Of a stretch of 64,000 bases of DNA, positions 15,978-25,737 are shown one piece after another. The DNA comes from Flammeovirgaceae bacterium UBA2371 (GTDB lineage Bacteria > Bacteroidota > Bacteroidia > Cytophagales > Cyclobacteriaceae), in contig DDTF01000027.1 in NCBI GenBank assembly GCA_002345965.1, positions 29,575 to 93,574 of the forward strand, in the 5' to 3' direction. Below the pieces are notes generated by a model, which saw only the letters and a program-made list of their open reading frames with translations, was not told the DNA's origin and did no database searches. Position numbers and translations under genes: made by a program. How positions within the stretch are numbered: the first letter of the stretch is position 1; every line of letters starts with the position of its first letter.

Positions 15978-17428
15978 ATTTCACTTAATTTTTTTTGTAA
16001 TAAACTGTTAGCCACCTTAGGGTCTGCTTTCCCCTTAGTTTGCTTCATTACTTCACCCATAAACATAGCAATTAATCCTTTCTTGCCTTTTTTGTATTCT
16101 GCCACCTTAGCCGGGAAATTACCCAATACCTTGTCTACCACCTCCTGAATAGTGCTCTCATCGCTTTCTTGTATCAGGTTCAAATCTTTGGCCACCTTCA
16201 ATACATCAACGTTTTCTTTATCTAATAACGAGGGTAATACTTTTTGGGCTGCATTGGCAAAGCTAATTTTATTCTGCTCTACCAATTCAATCAAATCTGC
16301 CAGCACTTTTGGCTCCAATGGAAGAAGCTCAACTCCCCTTTCGTTAAGCAGCGACTTGATCGGCCCCATCAACCAGTTGGAGACTGATTTATAATGGGTC
16401 GTGAGTGCACTTACACTTAAAAAAAAGTTGGCCATAGCTTTATTTTCAGTGAGCACCTCGGCATCGTATTCAGGAAGATTATATTCGCTGATAAACTTTT
16501 GGAGTAGCGCTTCTGGCAGCATTGGCATTGTAGCCTTTATCTCATCAAGCCACTCATCTGAAACCAATAGTGGGCTTAAATCCGGATCAGGAAAATAACG
16601 ATAGTCGTTCAATTCCTCTTTAGTGCGCATGCTGCTGGTGGTTCCGGAAACCACATCGAAGGTTCTGGTTTCAGAAACAATTGACCCTCCCTTTTCCAAT
16701 ACAGCAATTTGACGATTAATCTCATGATCTATTGCACGTTGCACATTGCGAATGGAGTTCATGTTCTTGACCTCTACCTTTTTTCCCAGTTCACTTGCTC
16801 CCCTTTTCATCACAGAAACATTCGCATCGCAACGCAATGATCCTTCTTCCATATTGCCATCACAAATATCAAGGTAGCGAACGATCTTTCTTATTTCATT
16901 AACCAGGGCTCCAGCTGCTTCCGAACTATTGATAACCGGCTCAGTAACGATCTCAATTAGCGGCACTCCAGCCCTATTGAGGTCGATCAAGGTATCAACT
17001 TCATCTTCAAGGTGAATTGATTTACCGGCATCTTCTTCTATATGAATTCTATTCAGCTTTATCTGAATGGCCTTATCCGACTTAACATTTACTTTAATAA
17101 ATCCGCCTATGCATATGGGGGTGCGGTCCTGTGTAAGCTGGTAACCTTTGGGCAGATCCGGATAAAAATAATTTTTTCGGTCAAAAATCTGGTAGCGTGA
17201 AATTTCGCTGTGGCAAGCCAACCCCATTTTAATGGCTTGTTCAACCACACGTTTATTCAACTTGGGTAATGTGCCAGGATGGGCCAACGAGATAACACCT
17301 ACTTGCGTGTTGGGTGCACCTCCATAAGCTGCCGCATCTGAATTATAAATTTTGCTGGAAGTCTGAAGTTGCGCATGAACTTCAAGTCCGATCACCGGTT
17401 GATATTTGTCTACAATTGATTTATCCAT
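15974..17428 (-). CDS. gatB: Aspartyl/glutamyl-tRNA(Asn/Gln) amidotransferase subunit B
   Basis: Subunit B of the GatCAB complex, which converts Glu-tRNA(Gln) and Asp-tRNA(Asn) to the amidated forms. The 484 residues match the usual length. VIGLEVHAQLQTSSKIY (about 13-29), YFYPDLPKGYQLTQ and DLNRAGVPLIEIVTEP are family signatures of the kinase-like cradle; the C-terminal YqeY-like tail ends with GKADPKVANSLLQKKL, which contacts tRNA. The gatA and gatC genes are not next to it. Its start overlaps the end of alaS by 8 bp. Confidence 0.97.
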   Translation of the reverse strand: MDKSIVDKYQPVIGLEVHAQLQTSSKIYNSDAAAYGGAPNTQVGVISLAHPGTLPKLNKRVVEQAIKMGLACHSEISRYQIFDRKNYFYPDLPKGYQLTQDRTPICIGGFIKVNVKSDKAIQIKLNRIHIEEDAGKSIHLEDEVDTLIDLNRAGVPLIEIVTEPVINSSEAAGALVNEIRKIVRYLDICDGNMEEGSLRCDANVSVMKRGASELGKKVEVKNMNSIRNVQRAIDHEINRQIAVLEKGGSIVSETRTFDVVSGTTSSMRTKEELNDYRYFPDPDLSPLLVSDEWLDEIKATMPMLPEALLQKFISEYNLPEYDAEVLTENKAMANFFLSVSALTTHYKSVSNWLMGPIKSLLNERGVELLPLEPKVLADLIELVEQNKISFANAAQKVLPSLLDKENVDVLKVAKDLNLIQESDESTIQEVVDKVLGNFPAKVAEYKKGKKGLIAMFMGEVMKQTKGKADPKVANSLLQKKLSEI

Positions 17429-20042
17429 TTCCCACCATCTCTCTGGCCTTCTTTACAACTGCATCCAGTCCATTTAGGTTCTTTCCGCCAGCGGTAGCAA
17501 AGAAAGGCTGGCCTCCTCCTCCTCCTGAAATCTCAGCAGCGAGGATTTTTACCATTTCACCAGCATGAAACTTTTTACTCGCTTCCACTTCTGCACCTAG
17601 CATCACTGCCACCTGGGGTTTGCCATCTACATTCGCAGCCAATACCATGAACAGATTTTCAAACTGATTGCGCAACGCGTAGGCAATGTTTTTTAAAGCG
17701 TCTGCATTGGGCAATTCAACCTTTTCAATAATAGTCATCAATCCATTACTACTAACACCCCTTGCAGCAAGGTTATCTTTGAGCTGGTTGGCCTGTTGCT
17801 GAAATACTTCCTCCAACTTCTTCTCCAGATTATGTTTTTCCTCAAGTAGATTTTTTGTCGCTGCGGCAATGTCCTTCGGATTTTTAAGAAGCATACGAAT
17901 ATCCTGCAATAATTTTATTTCATTATTGATATGGGCTTCTGCTCCATCTGCGGTGACAGCTTCAATCCTTCTGATGCCTGCCGCTACCGAGCTCTCCGCA
18001 ATTATTTTAAACAATCCTATCTGACCAGTAGCGGTCACGTGGGTACCTCCGCACAGCTCTACCGAGTATTTGGGGTCGAAGGTAATCACACGTACATAGT
18101 CACCATACTTTTCTCCAAACAAGGCCATAGCGCCCATTCCTTTTGCTTCTTCAATGGGCACATTTCGTTGCTCGTTCAAGCGAATGTTTTCGCGGATTTT
18201 TTTATTCACTAAATCTTCCACCTTGCTGATTTCATCATCTGTCATGGCAGCAAAATGAGAAAAGTCGAAACGAAGTATTTTTTCATTTACCAGTGAACCT
18301 CTTTGCTCAACGTGCGATCCCAGCACTTGCCTTAACGCTGCGTGCATCAAGTGAGTAGCTGAGTGATTGTCCATGGTAAGCTGGCGTTTGTAGGCATCAA
18401 CCTTCAAATTGAAAATTCCTTCCAGCTTTACAGGTAGTTTATCTGTATAATGAACGATCAGTTCATTTTCCTTTTTGGTGTCTATGATCTTTATTTTTTC
18501 TGCATCAGACTCGATCAGCCCAGTATCACCTACCTGGCCACCACTTTCTGCATAAAAGGGAGTTCGCTCAAATACCAACTGGTATAGCTCTTTGTTCTTT
18601 TGTTTGACTTTGCGATAGCGAAGCAGCCGTGATGAGGCGGTAAGATTTTCGTAACCTACAAACTCTGGCTTTTCACCCTCGTTCACCGCAATCCAATCTC
18701 CGGTTTCTTTTACGGCATCAGCCTTGGAGCGGGCTTTTTGCTTTTCCATTTCCTTCTTAAACCCTTGCTCATCTACTGTAAGTCCTTTTTCTCTGGCAAT
18801 AAGAGAAGTAAGGTCAAATGGAAATCCAAAAGTATCATACAATTCAAATGCCAATTCCCCTCCTATGGTTTTGTTTGTCAGGCCTGTTTCAATGTTCTCA
18901 ATTCGCTTCAAACCTTTCTCTAAAGTTCTCAGGAAAGATTGCTCTTCTTCAATGATCACACGCGTTACATATTCTCTTTGTTGATACAACTCCGGGAATA
19001 CCTCCTTGAGTTGATCTGCCAAAAGAGGCACAAGCCGGTACATGAATGGCTCCTTGAAATCCAAATATGAAAAGGCGTAGCGCACTGCTCTTCTTAAAAT
19101 CCTTCGGATGACATAACCTGCCCCGGTATTGGATGGAAGCTGCCCGTCTGAAATCGCAAAGGAAACAGCCCGCACGTGATCGGCCACTACCCTGATGGCT
19201 ACGTCCTGCTTTTCATTTTTTCCATATTCAACTTTGGCTTCCTTAGCGATAAAATTTATAAACGGGGTAAATACGTCTGTATCATAGTTGGACTTTTTAC
19301 CCTGAATAGCCATGCAGAGCCGTTCAAAACCCATACCTGTATCCACATGTTTATCGGGAAGGTTTTCCAGTTTTCCATTCGAAAGCCGGTTGAACTGAAT
19401 AAATACAAGGTTCCAGATTTCTACCACCTGAGGATGATCCGCATTCACCAATTCCTTTCCAGGAATTTTCTTCACTTCTTCTTCTGGCCTAAGGTCTATA
19501 TGTATTTCTGAGCACGGACCGCAAGGACCTGTATCACCCATTTCCCAGAAGTTGTCTTTTTTAGATCCATATATGATCCTGTCTTCACCTACAATTGGTT
19601 TCCAGATTTCAAGTGCTTCCTGATCTGCGGGAAGATTGTCCGCTTTGTCCCCACCAAACACACTGGCATATAACCTGTCTTTTGGAAGCTTGTACACTTC
19701 GGTAAGTAATTCCCATGCCCAGGCGATGGCCTCCTTCTTGAAGTAATCTCCAAAAGACCAATTGCCCAACATCTCAAACATGGTATGATGATAGGTATCA
19801 AACCCTACATCCTCCAGGTCGTTGTGTTTGCCACTCACGCGAAGGCATTTTTGGGTATCTGCTATCCGCTTGCTTTTGGGTACCGAATTACCAAGAAAAT
19901 AGTCCTTGAACTGGACCATACCGGAGTTGGTGAACAATAAAGAGGGGTCATTTTTAAGCACCAGAGGTGCCGAAGGAACAATCAAATGTGCCTTTTTTTG
20001 AAAGAAATCGAGGAATTTATGCCTTATAGTGCCAGAATCCAT
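17421..20042 (-). CDS. alaS: Alanyl-tRNA synthetase
   Basis: Full-length AlaRS of 873 residues that charges tRNA(Ala) with alanine. The N-terminal class II core starts with IRHKFLDFFQKKAH and carries LFTNSGMVQFKDYFLG and GDTGPCGPCSEIH. The editing domain has HSATHLMHAALRQVLG and the zinc element CGGTHV, which clear mischarged Ser or Gly. The C-Ala domain ends with the glycine-rich SGGGGGQPFFATAGG. It is the first gene of the alaS-gatB-TlpA operon. A TAAATTTG box on the minus strand at 20108-20115, inside the 93-bp gap to the divergent M23 gene, could be its -7 element. Confidence 0.98.
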   Translation of the reverse strand: MDSGTIRHKFLDFFQKKAHLIVPSAPLVLKNDPSLLFTNSGMVQFKDYFLGNSVPKSKRIADTQKCLRVSGKHNDLEDVGFDTYHHTMFEMLGNWSFGDYFKKEAIAWAWELLTEVYKLPKDRLYASVFGGDKADNLPADQEALEIWKPIVGEDRIIYGSKKDNFWEMGDTGPCGPCSEIHIDLRPEEEVKKIPGKELVNADHPQVVEIWNLVFIQFNRLSNGKLENLPDKHVDTGMGFERLCMAIQGKKSNYDTDVFTPFINFIAKEAKVEYGKNEKQDVAIRVVADHVRAVSFAISDGQLPSNTGAGYVIRRILRRAVRYAFSYLDFKEPFMYRLVPLLADQLKEVFPELYQQREYVTRVIIEEEQSFLRTLEKGLKRIENIETGLTNKTIGGELAFELYDTFGFPFDLTSLIAREKGLTVDEQGFKKEMEKQKARSKADAVKETGDWIAVNEGEKPEFVGYENLTASSRLLRYRKVKQKNKELYQLVFERTPFYAESGGQVGDTGLIESDAEKIKIIDTKKENELIVHYTDKLPVKLEGIFNLKVDAYKRQLTMDNHSATHLMHAALRQVLGSHVEQRGSLVNEKILRFDFSHFAAMTDDEISKVEDLVNKKIRENIRLNEQRNVPIEEAKGMGAMALFGEKYGDYVRVITFDPKYSVELCGGTHVTATGQIGLFKIIAESSVAAGIRRIEAVTADGAEAHINNEIKLLQDIRMLLKNPKDIAAATKNLLEEKHNLEKKLEEVFQQQANQLKDNLAARGVSSNGLMTIIEKVELPNADALKNIAYALRNQFENLFMVLAANVDGKPQVAVMLGAEVEASKKFHAGEMVKILAAEISGGGGGQPFFATAGGKNLNGLDAVVKKAREMVGNG

Positions 20043-20135
20043 TATTTCGCTTTAATTTATGCCTTTTTGTAGGTCAAAATATGACTATATTTAGCGCCCT
20101 AAACCGGCAAATTTAGCAGGAATCAGAGGATTTAT

Positions 20136-21104
20136 ATGCCTAACAAGAAATATTACTACAATCCAAAGACACTTCGGTTCGAAAGGAAGAAAATTTCCAT
20201 CTCTAAAGTAGTAGGGAATGCTTTTGGCTATTTGTCATTTGGTGCGCTTTTTTTTGTGGGCTTGTTGGTTCTCCAAAACTATATTGTAGAAACACCTTTG
20301 GAAACTCAGTATCGTTTGGAAAACGAATCATTAAAAAATCACAAAGCCATTATTAACGAACGTCTTCAAACGGCAAGCACGCAACTAACAGCGCTCAAAT
20401 CCAAAGACGGAGATCTTTACAAGAAAATATTTGAGATCCCTAAAGCGGAAGCGAGTGTCAACTACGGAGGACGCGAAGAGATTTTGGCTGCCTCCTCTCC
20501 TGTTTTTATGGATTGGACTGAAACCATTACAAACCAGTTTGTTTCAATAGCTCGAAAAGCAGAAAGAAGTAATAAGTTTTTTAGACTGACTGCCAGCGTT
20601 GACAAATCTGATTGGAATAAACTGCAATCAACTCCTGTGTTACAGCCAGTTGAAAATTTTGAAGTAGACCAGCTGGTTTCCGGCTATGGTGTACGCATTA
20701 ACCCATTCCACAAGGGCAAATACCACCACGATGGTGTTGATATTGCAGCACCAAGAGGTGCCAATGTAGTTGCTGCAGGACCTGGTAAGGTTATCTCTGT
20801 AAAGAAAAGCGATTTGCTGGCCGGTTTTGGAAACTACGTAGAGATTGATCATGGCTATGGTTATATCACCAGATATGCCCACTTGGATGTTATTAATGTT
20901 CGTGTTGGGGAAAAAGTATTGAAAGGATTTAAGATAGGAACAGTAGGATCATCTGGAGGTTCTATTGCGCCCCATGTCCATTATGAAGTAAACGTTAATG
21001 GAACTAATGTAGATCCTCTGCAATATTTGGTGCAAGGTTTAAATAGTGACAACTATGCCAGGCTTTATATCGCAAGTAAAAAGATAAACCAATCCCTAGA
21101 TTGA
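20136..21104 (+). CDS. M23-family peptidase, membrane anchored (first of tandem pair)
   Basis: A 322-residue cell-wall hydrolase of the LytM/M23 type. A short tyrosine-rich cytoplasmic head (MPNKKYYYNPKTLRFERKK) precedes one membrane helix (about 28-48), a coiled coil (about 55-110), and the C-terminal M23 fold. Zinc ligands are visible in KYHHDGVDIAAP and HVHYEVNVNG. It likely cuts or senses peptidoglycan cross-links. The stop overlaps the start of the next gene (TGATG), whose product has the same layout and the same YNPKT head motif, so the two arose by duplication and are co-translated. It is divergent from alaS. Confidence 0.92.
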   Translation: MPNKKYYYNPKTLRFERKKISISKVVGNAFGYLSFGALFFVGLLVLQNYIVETPLETQYRLENESLKNHKAIINERLQTASTQLTALKSKDGDLYKKIFEIPKAEASVNYGGREEILAASSPVFMDWTETITNQFVSIARKAERSNKFFRLTASVDKSDWNKLQSTPVLQPVENFEVDQLVSGYGVRINPFHKGKYHHDGVDIAAPRGANVVAAGPGKVISVKKSDLLAGFGNYVEIDHGYGYITRYAHLDVINVRVGEKVLKGFKIGTVGSSGGSIAPHVHYEVNVNGTNVDPLQYLVQGLNSDNYARLYIASKKINQSLD

Positions 21105-22063
21105 TGGCAAAAGTCGACTACGTATACAATCCCAAAACTTGTAGGTATGAGCCTGTCATCATAAACAGTCAGATTCTGTTAAGAAGACTGGGAAGGTTCA
21201 TGGGCGTTTCATTTATGATAGGAGTAATTTCTCTGCTGGTTTTTAATGCCAATTACCCATCGGTAGACGAAACTTTGCTGCTCTCAAGGAATGAAGCACT
21301 GAAGGGAGATTGGAATGTATTGTATAAAAAACTTGACAATGCAGCCAAAGAGCTATCTGCTTTAGAGCAAACAGATGATCACAATTATCGTGTAATACTT
21401 GACCTGGAGCCATTGGCACAATCGGTGCGTGAAGCCGGTGTCGGTGGTCGCGAAAAAGAAAACGCCAATATCCCTTACAGAATCATCAAAGAAGGATATG
21501 AGAAAGCTGAAAAGTTAAAAAACAGACTTGATATAGAGATTCAATCCTTCGAAGAATTGAATAAGGAACTGGCCTACAAAGAAAGAATGTGGGCTTCTCG
21601 TCCGGCTATTCAACCCTTGAGCAATGAAGACCTAACTTACCTTCATACCACTTATGGAATGCGCAAGCACCCTATTCTTGGGTATTGGAGGGAACACAAA
21701 GGATTGGATTTTACAGCACCTAAAGGCTCACCCGTGTATGCCACAGGAGATGGAACTATAGAGGAGGCCCATTATTCAGATTCCTACGGCAATGTGGTTT
21801 ATATCGATCATGGATTCGGTTTTGAAACGCGTTATGCCCATCTGGTTGAATACATTATCAAAAAAGGAGAAAAGGTAAAGCGCGGGCAAATCATCGGTTA
21901 TGTGGGCAATACAGGACTCTCCTACTCAACGCACCTTCACTATGAAGTGCTATTCAAGGGTGACCAAATCAACCCGATTAATTTCTTCCAGCGTGATCTC
22001 AGCAACAGAGAATACGAAAAACTTGTAGAGCTGGGTGGAATCGCAACTACTTCCCTTGACTAA
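21104..22063 (+). CDS. M23-family peptidase, membrane anchored (second of tandem pair)
   Basis: About 319 residues, starting at the ATG at 21104, one base into the upstream stop; a TTG one codon earlier is not needed. The head VDYVYNPKTCRYEP echoes its upstream neighbour, followed by one membrane helix (about 33-48), a coiled coil (60-160) and the M23 domain with HPILGYWREHKGLDFTAPKG, HGFGFETRYAHL and THLHYEVLFKG. All three metal-ligand motifs of active M23 enzymes are present, so it is probably catalytic. The tandem copies might act on different cross-links or form a heterodimer; the sequence cannot tell. Confidence 0.92.
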   Translation: MAKVDYVYNPKTCRYEPVIINSQILLRRLGRFMGVSFMIGVISLLVFNANYPSVDETLLLSRNEALKGDWNVLYKKLDNAAKELSALEQTDDHNYRVILDLEPLAQSVREAGVGGREKENANIPYRIIKEGYEKAEKLKNRLDIEIQSFEELNKELAYKERMWASRPAIQPLSNEDLTYLHTTYGMRKHPILGYWREHKGLDFTAPKGSPVYATGDGTIEEAHYSDSYGNVVYIDHGFGFETRYAHLVEYIIKKGEKVKRGQIIGYVGNTGLSYSTHLHYEVLFKGDQINPINFFQRDLSNREYEKLVELGGIATTSLD

Positions 22064-22082
22064 TTTTCGTCTGGTTTTCAAC

Positions 22083-23255
22083 ATGCGCTATTTTTTCTGG
22101 ATTATACTGGCACTGTCATCCTGTGTGTCATCACGTAAAGTACAACAAAGCACCACTGACAAAACTCCTGTGGATACGCTCCTTGTGAAGGTTGATACGT
22201 TGACGCTTAGGTCAGATACAGTGGCCATAGCCATAGGTCCAATACGCATAGACACCGTTGTAGAAATTGTAAAGAAGGACACGCTAACCTTTATTGGGGT
22301 TGGAGATATCATGATGGGCACCAATTATCCTAATGCGAACAGATTGCCCCCCAACAATGCCCGTGATTTGATGGCCGAAGTAAAAGGTATTTTACAAGAC
22401 GCGGATGTCACAATGGGCAACCTGGAAGGTGTGCTTCTTGATGAAGGAGGGACACCAAAAGGGTGCAGGAATCCAGACGCATGTTATGTATTCAGAAGCC
22501 CAACTATTTATGCTCAGAATCTACTTGACGCAGGTTTTGACATCATGAGCCTCGCCAACAATCATGCAGGAGACTTTGGCGATGAGGGCCGCAAAAGCAG
22601 TATGAAAACACTTGACTCGGTGGGGATTATATATGCCGGTCTGGTATCACAGCCGTACGTTTTATTTGAAAAGGAGAATATTAAGTATGGATTTGCAGCA
22701 TTTGCCCCTAATTCAGGGTGTGCCAGCATCAACGATATTGCTGCGGCCAAAGCCACTATCATGCATTTAGATTCGTTGGCTGATGTGGTTATTGTATCCT
22801 TTCATGGCGGGGCGGAAGGAAGTAAATATGAACATGTACCTAGAAAACATGAATTATTTGTAGGTGAAGATCGAGGTGATGTTTACCATTTTGCCCATGC
22901 AGTAATTGATGCAGGTGCGGATATCGTGTTTGGACATGGACCACACGTGACCAGAGCCATAGAGGTTTACAACAATAGATTCATTGCCTATAGTTTGGGC
23001 AATTTCTGTACCTATGGCGGTTTTAACCTTAGTGGTGTGAACGGGTGGGCCCCCATTGTAAAAGTGTATACCAATGCAGAAGGCGCATTTTATAAAGCCA
23101 GGATTACACCCATTTACCAATCTTATATGGCACCAGTAAGCATTGATTCACAAGGAAGGGTAATTAAACGGATGAGGGAGCTAACCCTTGAAGACTTTCC
23201 TGATACGATGATTACGATAAGTGATGATGGTTGGGTACACTATTCCACAAGATAA
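22083..23255 (+). CDS. CapA-family metallophosphatase-like lipoprotein
   Basis: From the ATG at 22083 the product is about 390 residues with a compact lipoprotein signal (MRYFFWIILALSSCVSS, lipid Cys near 14); a GTG sixteen codons upstream would destroy the signal. The catalytic domain is of the PGA_cap/CapA type, a calcineurin-like fold first tied to poly-gamma-glutamate capsule. Motifs are FIGVGDIMMG, GNLEGVLLD, SLANNHAGDFGDEG, VSFHGGAEG and FGHGPHVTRAIE. No capsule synthesis genes (capB, capC) lie nearby, so the substrate is open. It follows the M23 pair by 19 bp and is probably in the same transcript, which hints at envelope work. Confidence 0.88.
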   Translation: MRYFFWIILALSSCVSSRKVQQSTTDKTPVDTLLVKVDTLTLRSDTVAIAIGPIRIDTVVEIVKKDTLTFIGVGDIMMGTNYPNANRLPPNNARDLMAEVKGILQDADVTMGNLEGVLLDEGGTPKGCRNPDACYVFRSPTIYAQNLLDAGFDIMSLANNHAGDFGDEGRKSSMKTLDSVGIIYAGLVSQPYVLFEKENIKYGFAAFAPNSGCASINDIAAAKATIMHLDSLADVVIVSFHGGAEGSKYEHVPRKHELFVGEDRGDVYHFAHAVIDAGADIVFGHGPHVTRAIEVYNNRFIAYSLGNFCTYGGFNLSGVNGWAPIVKVYTNAEGAFYKARITPIYQSYMAPVSIDSQGRVIKRMRELTLEDFPDTMITISDDGWVHYSTR

Positions 23256-23372
23256 TGTTGATACATTGTCGATTAAAATTTGCAGTTCACCATTGTTCCA
23301 AGAATAAAGAATTACTACTTTGCATGGATAGATAGTGATAAAAACTCATTTTGTATAGCGCATTAGCTACGC

Positions 23373-23711
23373 ATGGCCTACAAAGAAAAAGAAATTGAAA
23401 AACTCTACTACTCCATTGGAGAGGTAGCGGAAATATTTAACGTAGCGCCTTCCTTAATTCGCTTCTGGGAATCTGAATTTGAGCTGATACAGCCTAAAAA
23501 GAACCGCAAAGGAAACAGGCAGTTTACTGTAGAAGACATCAACAATGTAAGAACCATTTATCATTTGGTGAAAGAAAAGGGGTTTACCCTTCAAGGCGCC
23601 AAAGAAATGCTGAAAAACGATACTCAATCAGTAAAAGACAAGATGGAAATGATCGATTCATTGAAAAGAATCAGACAATTCCTATCTGAGGTCAGAGACA
23701 AACTCCATTAA
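23373..23711 (+). CDS. MerR-family transcriptional regulator
   Basis: A 112-residue regulator with the MerR winged helix at the N terminus: YYSIGEVAEIFNVAPSLIRFWESEF (about 12-36) is the helix-turn-helix, and KNRKGNRQFTVEDI (about 43-56) the wing. A short dimerisation helix follows and there is no ligand-binding domain, as usual for the small Bacteroidota members. It stands alone between a lipoprotein gene and dprA. The target is unknown. Confidence 0.92.
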   Translation: MAYKEKEIEKLYYSIGEVAEIFNVAPSLIRFWESEFELIQPKKNRKGNRQFTVEDINNVRTIYHLVKEKGFTLQGAKEMLKNDTQSVKDKMEMIDSLKRIRQFLSEVRDKLH

Positions 23712-23775
23712 GCTGTTCCAGCTTACTATTTCGCCCTTTTATTTCATTTTCCTATAATAGCATTTTATTGCTTCA

Positions 23776-24888
23776 ATGGATCAAAACAGACTAGCATTGC
23801 TTGCCCTGCATTTTGTGCCCGGGATTGGAGACTTTCTGGTGCGCCAGCTGGTAAGTTATTGCGGATCCGCAGAGGATGTTTTCAAACTTCCCAAAAGCAA
23901 ACTGATTAAAATACCAGGAGTTGGCGCCAGCACTATTTCAACACTTAAATCCAGTAATCCTTTTCTTGATGCTGAGCACGAGATAAAAAAAGCAGAGAAG
24001 GCAGATACCCGAATTCTTTTTTACCTGGACGCAGATTATCCACAGCGACTGAAACAATTTGACGATAGCCCGACCCTCCTCTACGTAAAGGGTAGCGTTA
24101 ATCTAAATGCATCCAAAACCGTGGGAATTGTGGGTACGAGACAGGCAACCTCTTATGGCAAAGAGATGGTGGAAAAATTGATAACAGAACTGGTCCCTCA
24201 TCAACCTTTGATCATTAGTGGCCTGGCGTATGGCATAGATATTCAAGCACATAAGTTGGCCTTACAGAAAAATCTATCTACGCTGGGAGTAATGGGAAGT
24301 GGCATGGATGTGATCTATCCTTCTGTTCATAAAGATACGGCCATGAAGATGCTGGAGCATGGTGGACTGGTTACAGAAAATCCATTCGGCACCAAACCCG
24401 ATGCCCATAATTTTCCAGCACGCAATCGCATTATCGCTGGCCTTTCCGATGCACTCATCGTAGTGGAGGCTGCTGAAAAAGGAGGTGCCCTTATCACGGC
24501 AGAGATTGCTAACAACTATAATAAGGATGTATTTGCCATTCCAGGGGCCGTGGGGCAGACTTATTCTGCAGGCTGCAATAAACTCATTAAAGTAAACAAA
24601 GCCCATTTGCTCACTGGCATAAAAGACATTGAGTACATTATGAATTGGAACCCGTCCGAACCCATAACCACCCAGGGTGTATCTCAACTGGATTTAAACC
24701 TTTTTGATCCTGATGAATTAGTAGTCATCAACATGCTTCGCGAGAAGAAAAACGCCATGGTAATTGATGAGCTAAGTCGAAAAACTTCCCTCTCACCCAG
24801 TGTGCTGGCATCACTCCTTTTAAATCTGGAATTCAAAAATATTGTACGCTCCCTTCCAGGAAAATTGTACAAACTGAATAAGCTTTAA
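23776..24888 (+). CDS. dprA: DNA-processing protein DprA
   Basis: Loads RecA on incoming single-stranded DNA during natural transformation. The 370-residue product has an N-terminal helix-hairpin-helix part (KIPGVGASTIS), the extended Rossmann fold with GIVGTRQATSYGKEMV and SGLAYGIDIQAHK, the PARNRIIAGLSDALIVVEA stretch and GGALITAEIA, and a C-terminal winged-helix DML1-like domain (about 310-370). It overlaps the convergent HMG-CoA lyase gene by 4 bp at the stop codons. No other competence genes lie in the window. Confidence 0.96.
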   Translation: MDQNRLALLALHFVPGIGDFLVRQLVSYCGSAEDVFKLPKSKLIKIPGVGASTISTLKSSNPFLDAEHEIKKAEKADTRILFYLDADYPQRLKQFDDSPTLLYVKGSVNLNASKTVGIVGTRQATSYGKEMVEKLITELVPHQPLIISGLAYGIDIQAHKLALQKNLSTLGVMGSGMDVIYPSVHKDTAMKMLEHGGLVTENPFGTKPDAHNFPARNRIIAGLSDALIVVEAAEKGGALITAEIANNYNKDVFAIPGAVGQTYSAGCNKLIKVNKAHLLTGIKDIEYIMNWNPSEPITTQGVSQLDLNLFDPDELVVINMLREKKNAMVIDELSRKTSLSPSVLASLLLNLEFKNIVRSLPGKLYKLNKL

Positions 24889-25736
24889 TGGGTGGCAAAA
24901 ATAGCATCTGCCATTGTCAGTGCCTTGGCAAATGCTGCCTCATCAATTTTTGGCCTGGCATCCCGCAGGGTCAAATAATCCAAAATCGTTTCTGTTGCCA
25001 AATTGCCCACCAGCTCATCTTCAGCCATCGGGCAACCACCCCAGCCTTTTATTGCACCATCAAACCGATTGCATCCTGCATTGAAAGCTGCCTCAACCTT
25101 CTCTTTGGCCGTGGCTGGATTGGAGTGCAAGTGCGCACCAAATTCTATTCGGGGAAATCTTTTCTTTAAATGCGTAAACAGATAAGTAATTTGCTCTGGT
25201 TGAGACACCCCAATGGTATCGGCCAATGAAATGACTTCAATCTCCAATGTGGCCAAAATATCTACAAACTGGGATACGATATTGACATCGTATGGATCAT
25301 TGTAAGGATTACCAAAGCCCATACTGATGTAGGTCACCATCACCTTATCATGTTTTTTACACAATTCCTGAATGTCACTCACCGTATTCAGCGCCTCTAC
25401 AATAGATTTGTTGGTATTCCTCTGCTGAAAGGTTTCTGATATCGATAATGGAAATCCCAGATAACTAATCCCTTCGAATTTTATCGCATCCTGAGCACCT
25501 CTGGTATTGGCCACAATAGCCAACAGTTTTGATTTTGTATCGGCCAAATCAAGTTGACCATATACCTCTGCTGTATCTTTCAATTGAGGAATTGCCTTGG
25601 GCGATACAAAACTTCCAAAATCAATAGTATCAAACCCAACCTTTAACAATTGATTGATATATTCAACTTTTTGTGCTGTAGGAATAAATTTTTCAATCCC
25701 CTGCATCGCATCACGTGGACATTCAATAATTTTCAT
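24885..25736 (-). CDS. Hydroxymethylglutaryl-CoA lyase
   Basis: Cleaves HMG-CoA to acetyl-CoA and acetoacetate in leucine and ketone-body catabolism. The 283 residues form a TIM barrel of the HMGL-like family. CPRDAMQG (residues 6-13) holds the catalytic Arg-Asp pair, GAHLHSNP the metal-binding histidines, and GWGGCPMAEDELVGN (about 238-252) matches the HMG-CoA lyase signature with its catalytic Cys. This last motif separates it from isopropylmalate or citramalate synthases. A 15-bp palindrome sits directly before the ATG and could be an operator. Confidence 0.93.
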   Translation of the reverse strand: MKIIECPRDAMQGIEKFIPTAQKVEYINQLLKVGFDTIDFGSFVSPKAIPQLKDTAEVYGQLDLADTKSKLLAIVANTRGAQDAIKFEGISYLGFPLSISETFQQRNTNKSIVEALNTVSDIQELCKKHDKVMVTYISMGFGNPYNDPYDVNIVSQFVDILATLEIEVISLADTIGVSQPEQITYLFTHLKKRFPRIEFGAHLHSNPATAKEKVEAAFNAGCNRFDGAIKGWGGCPMAEDELVGNLATETILDYLTLRDARPKIDEAAFAKALTMADAIFATH

Positions 25737-25737
25737 T

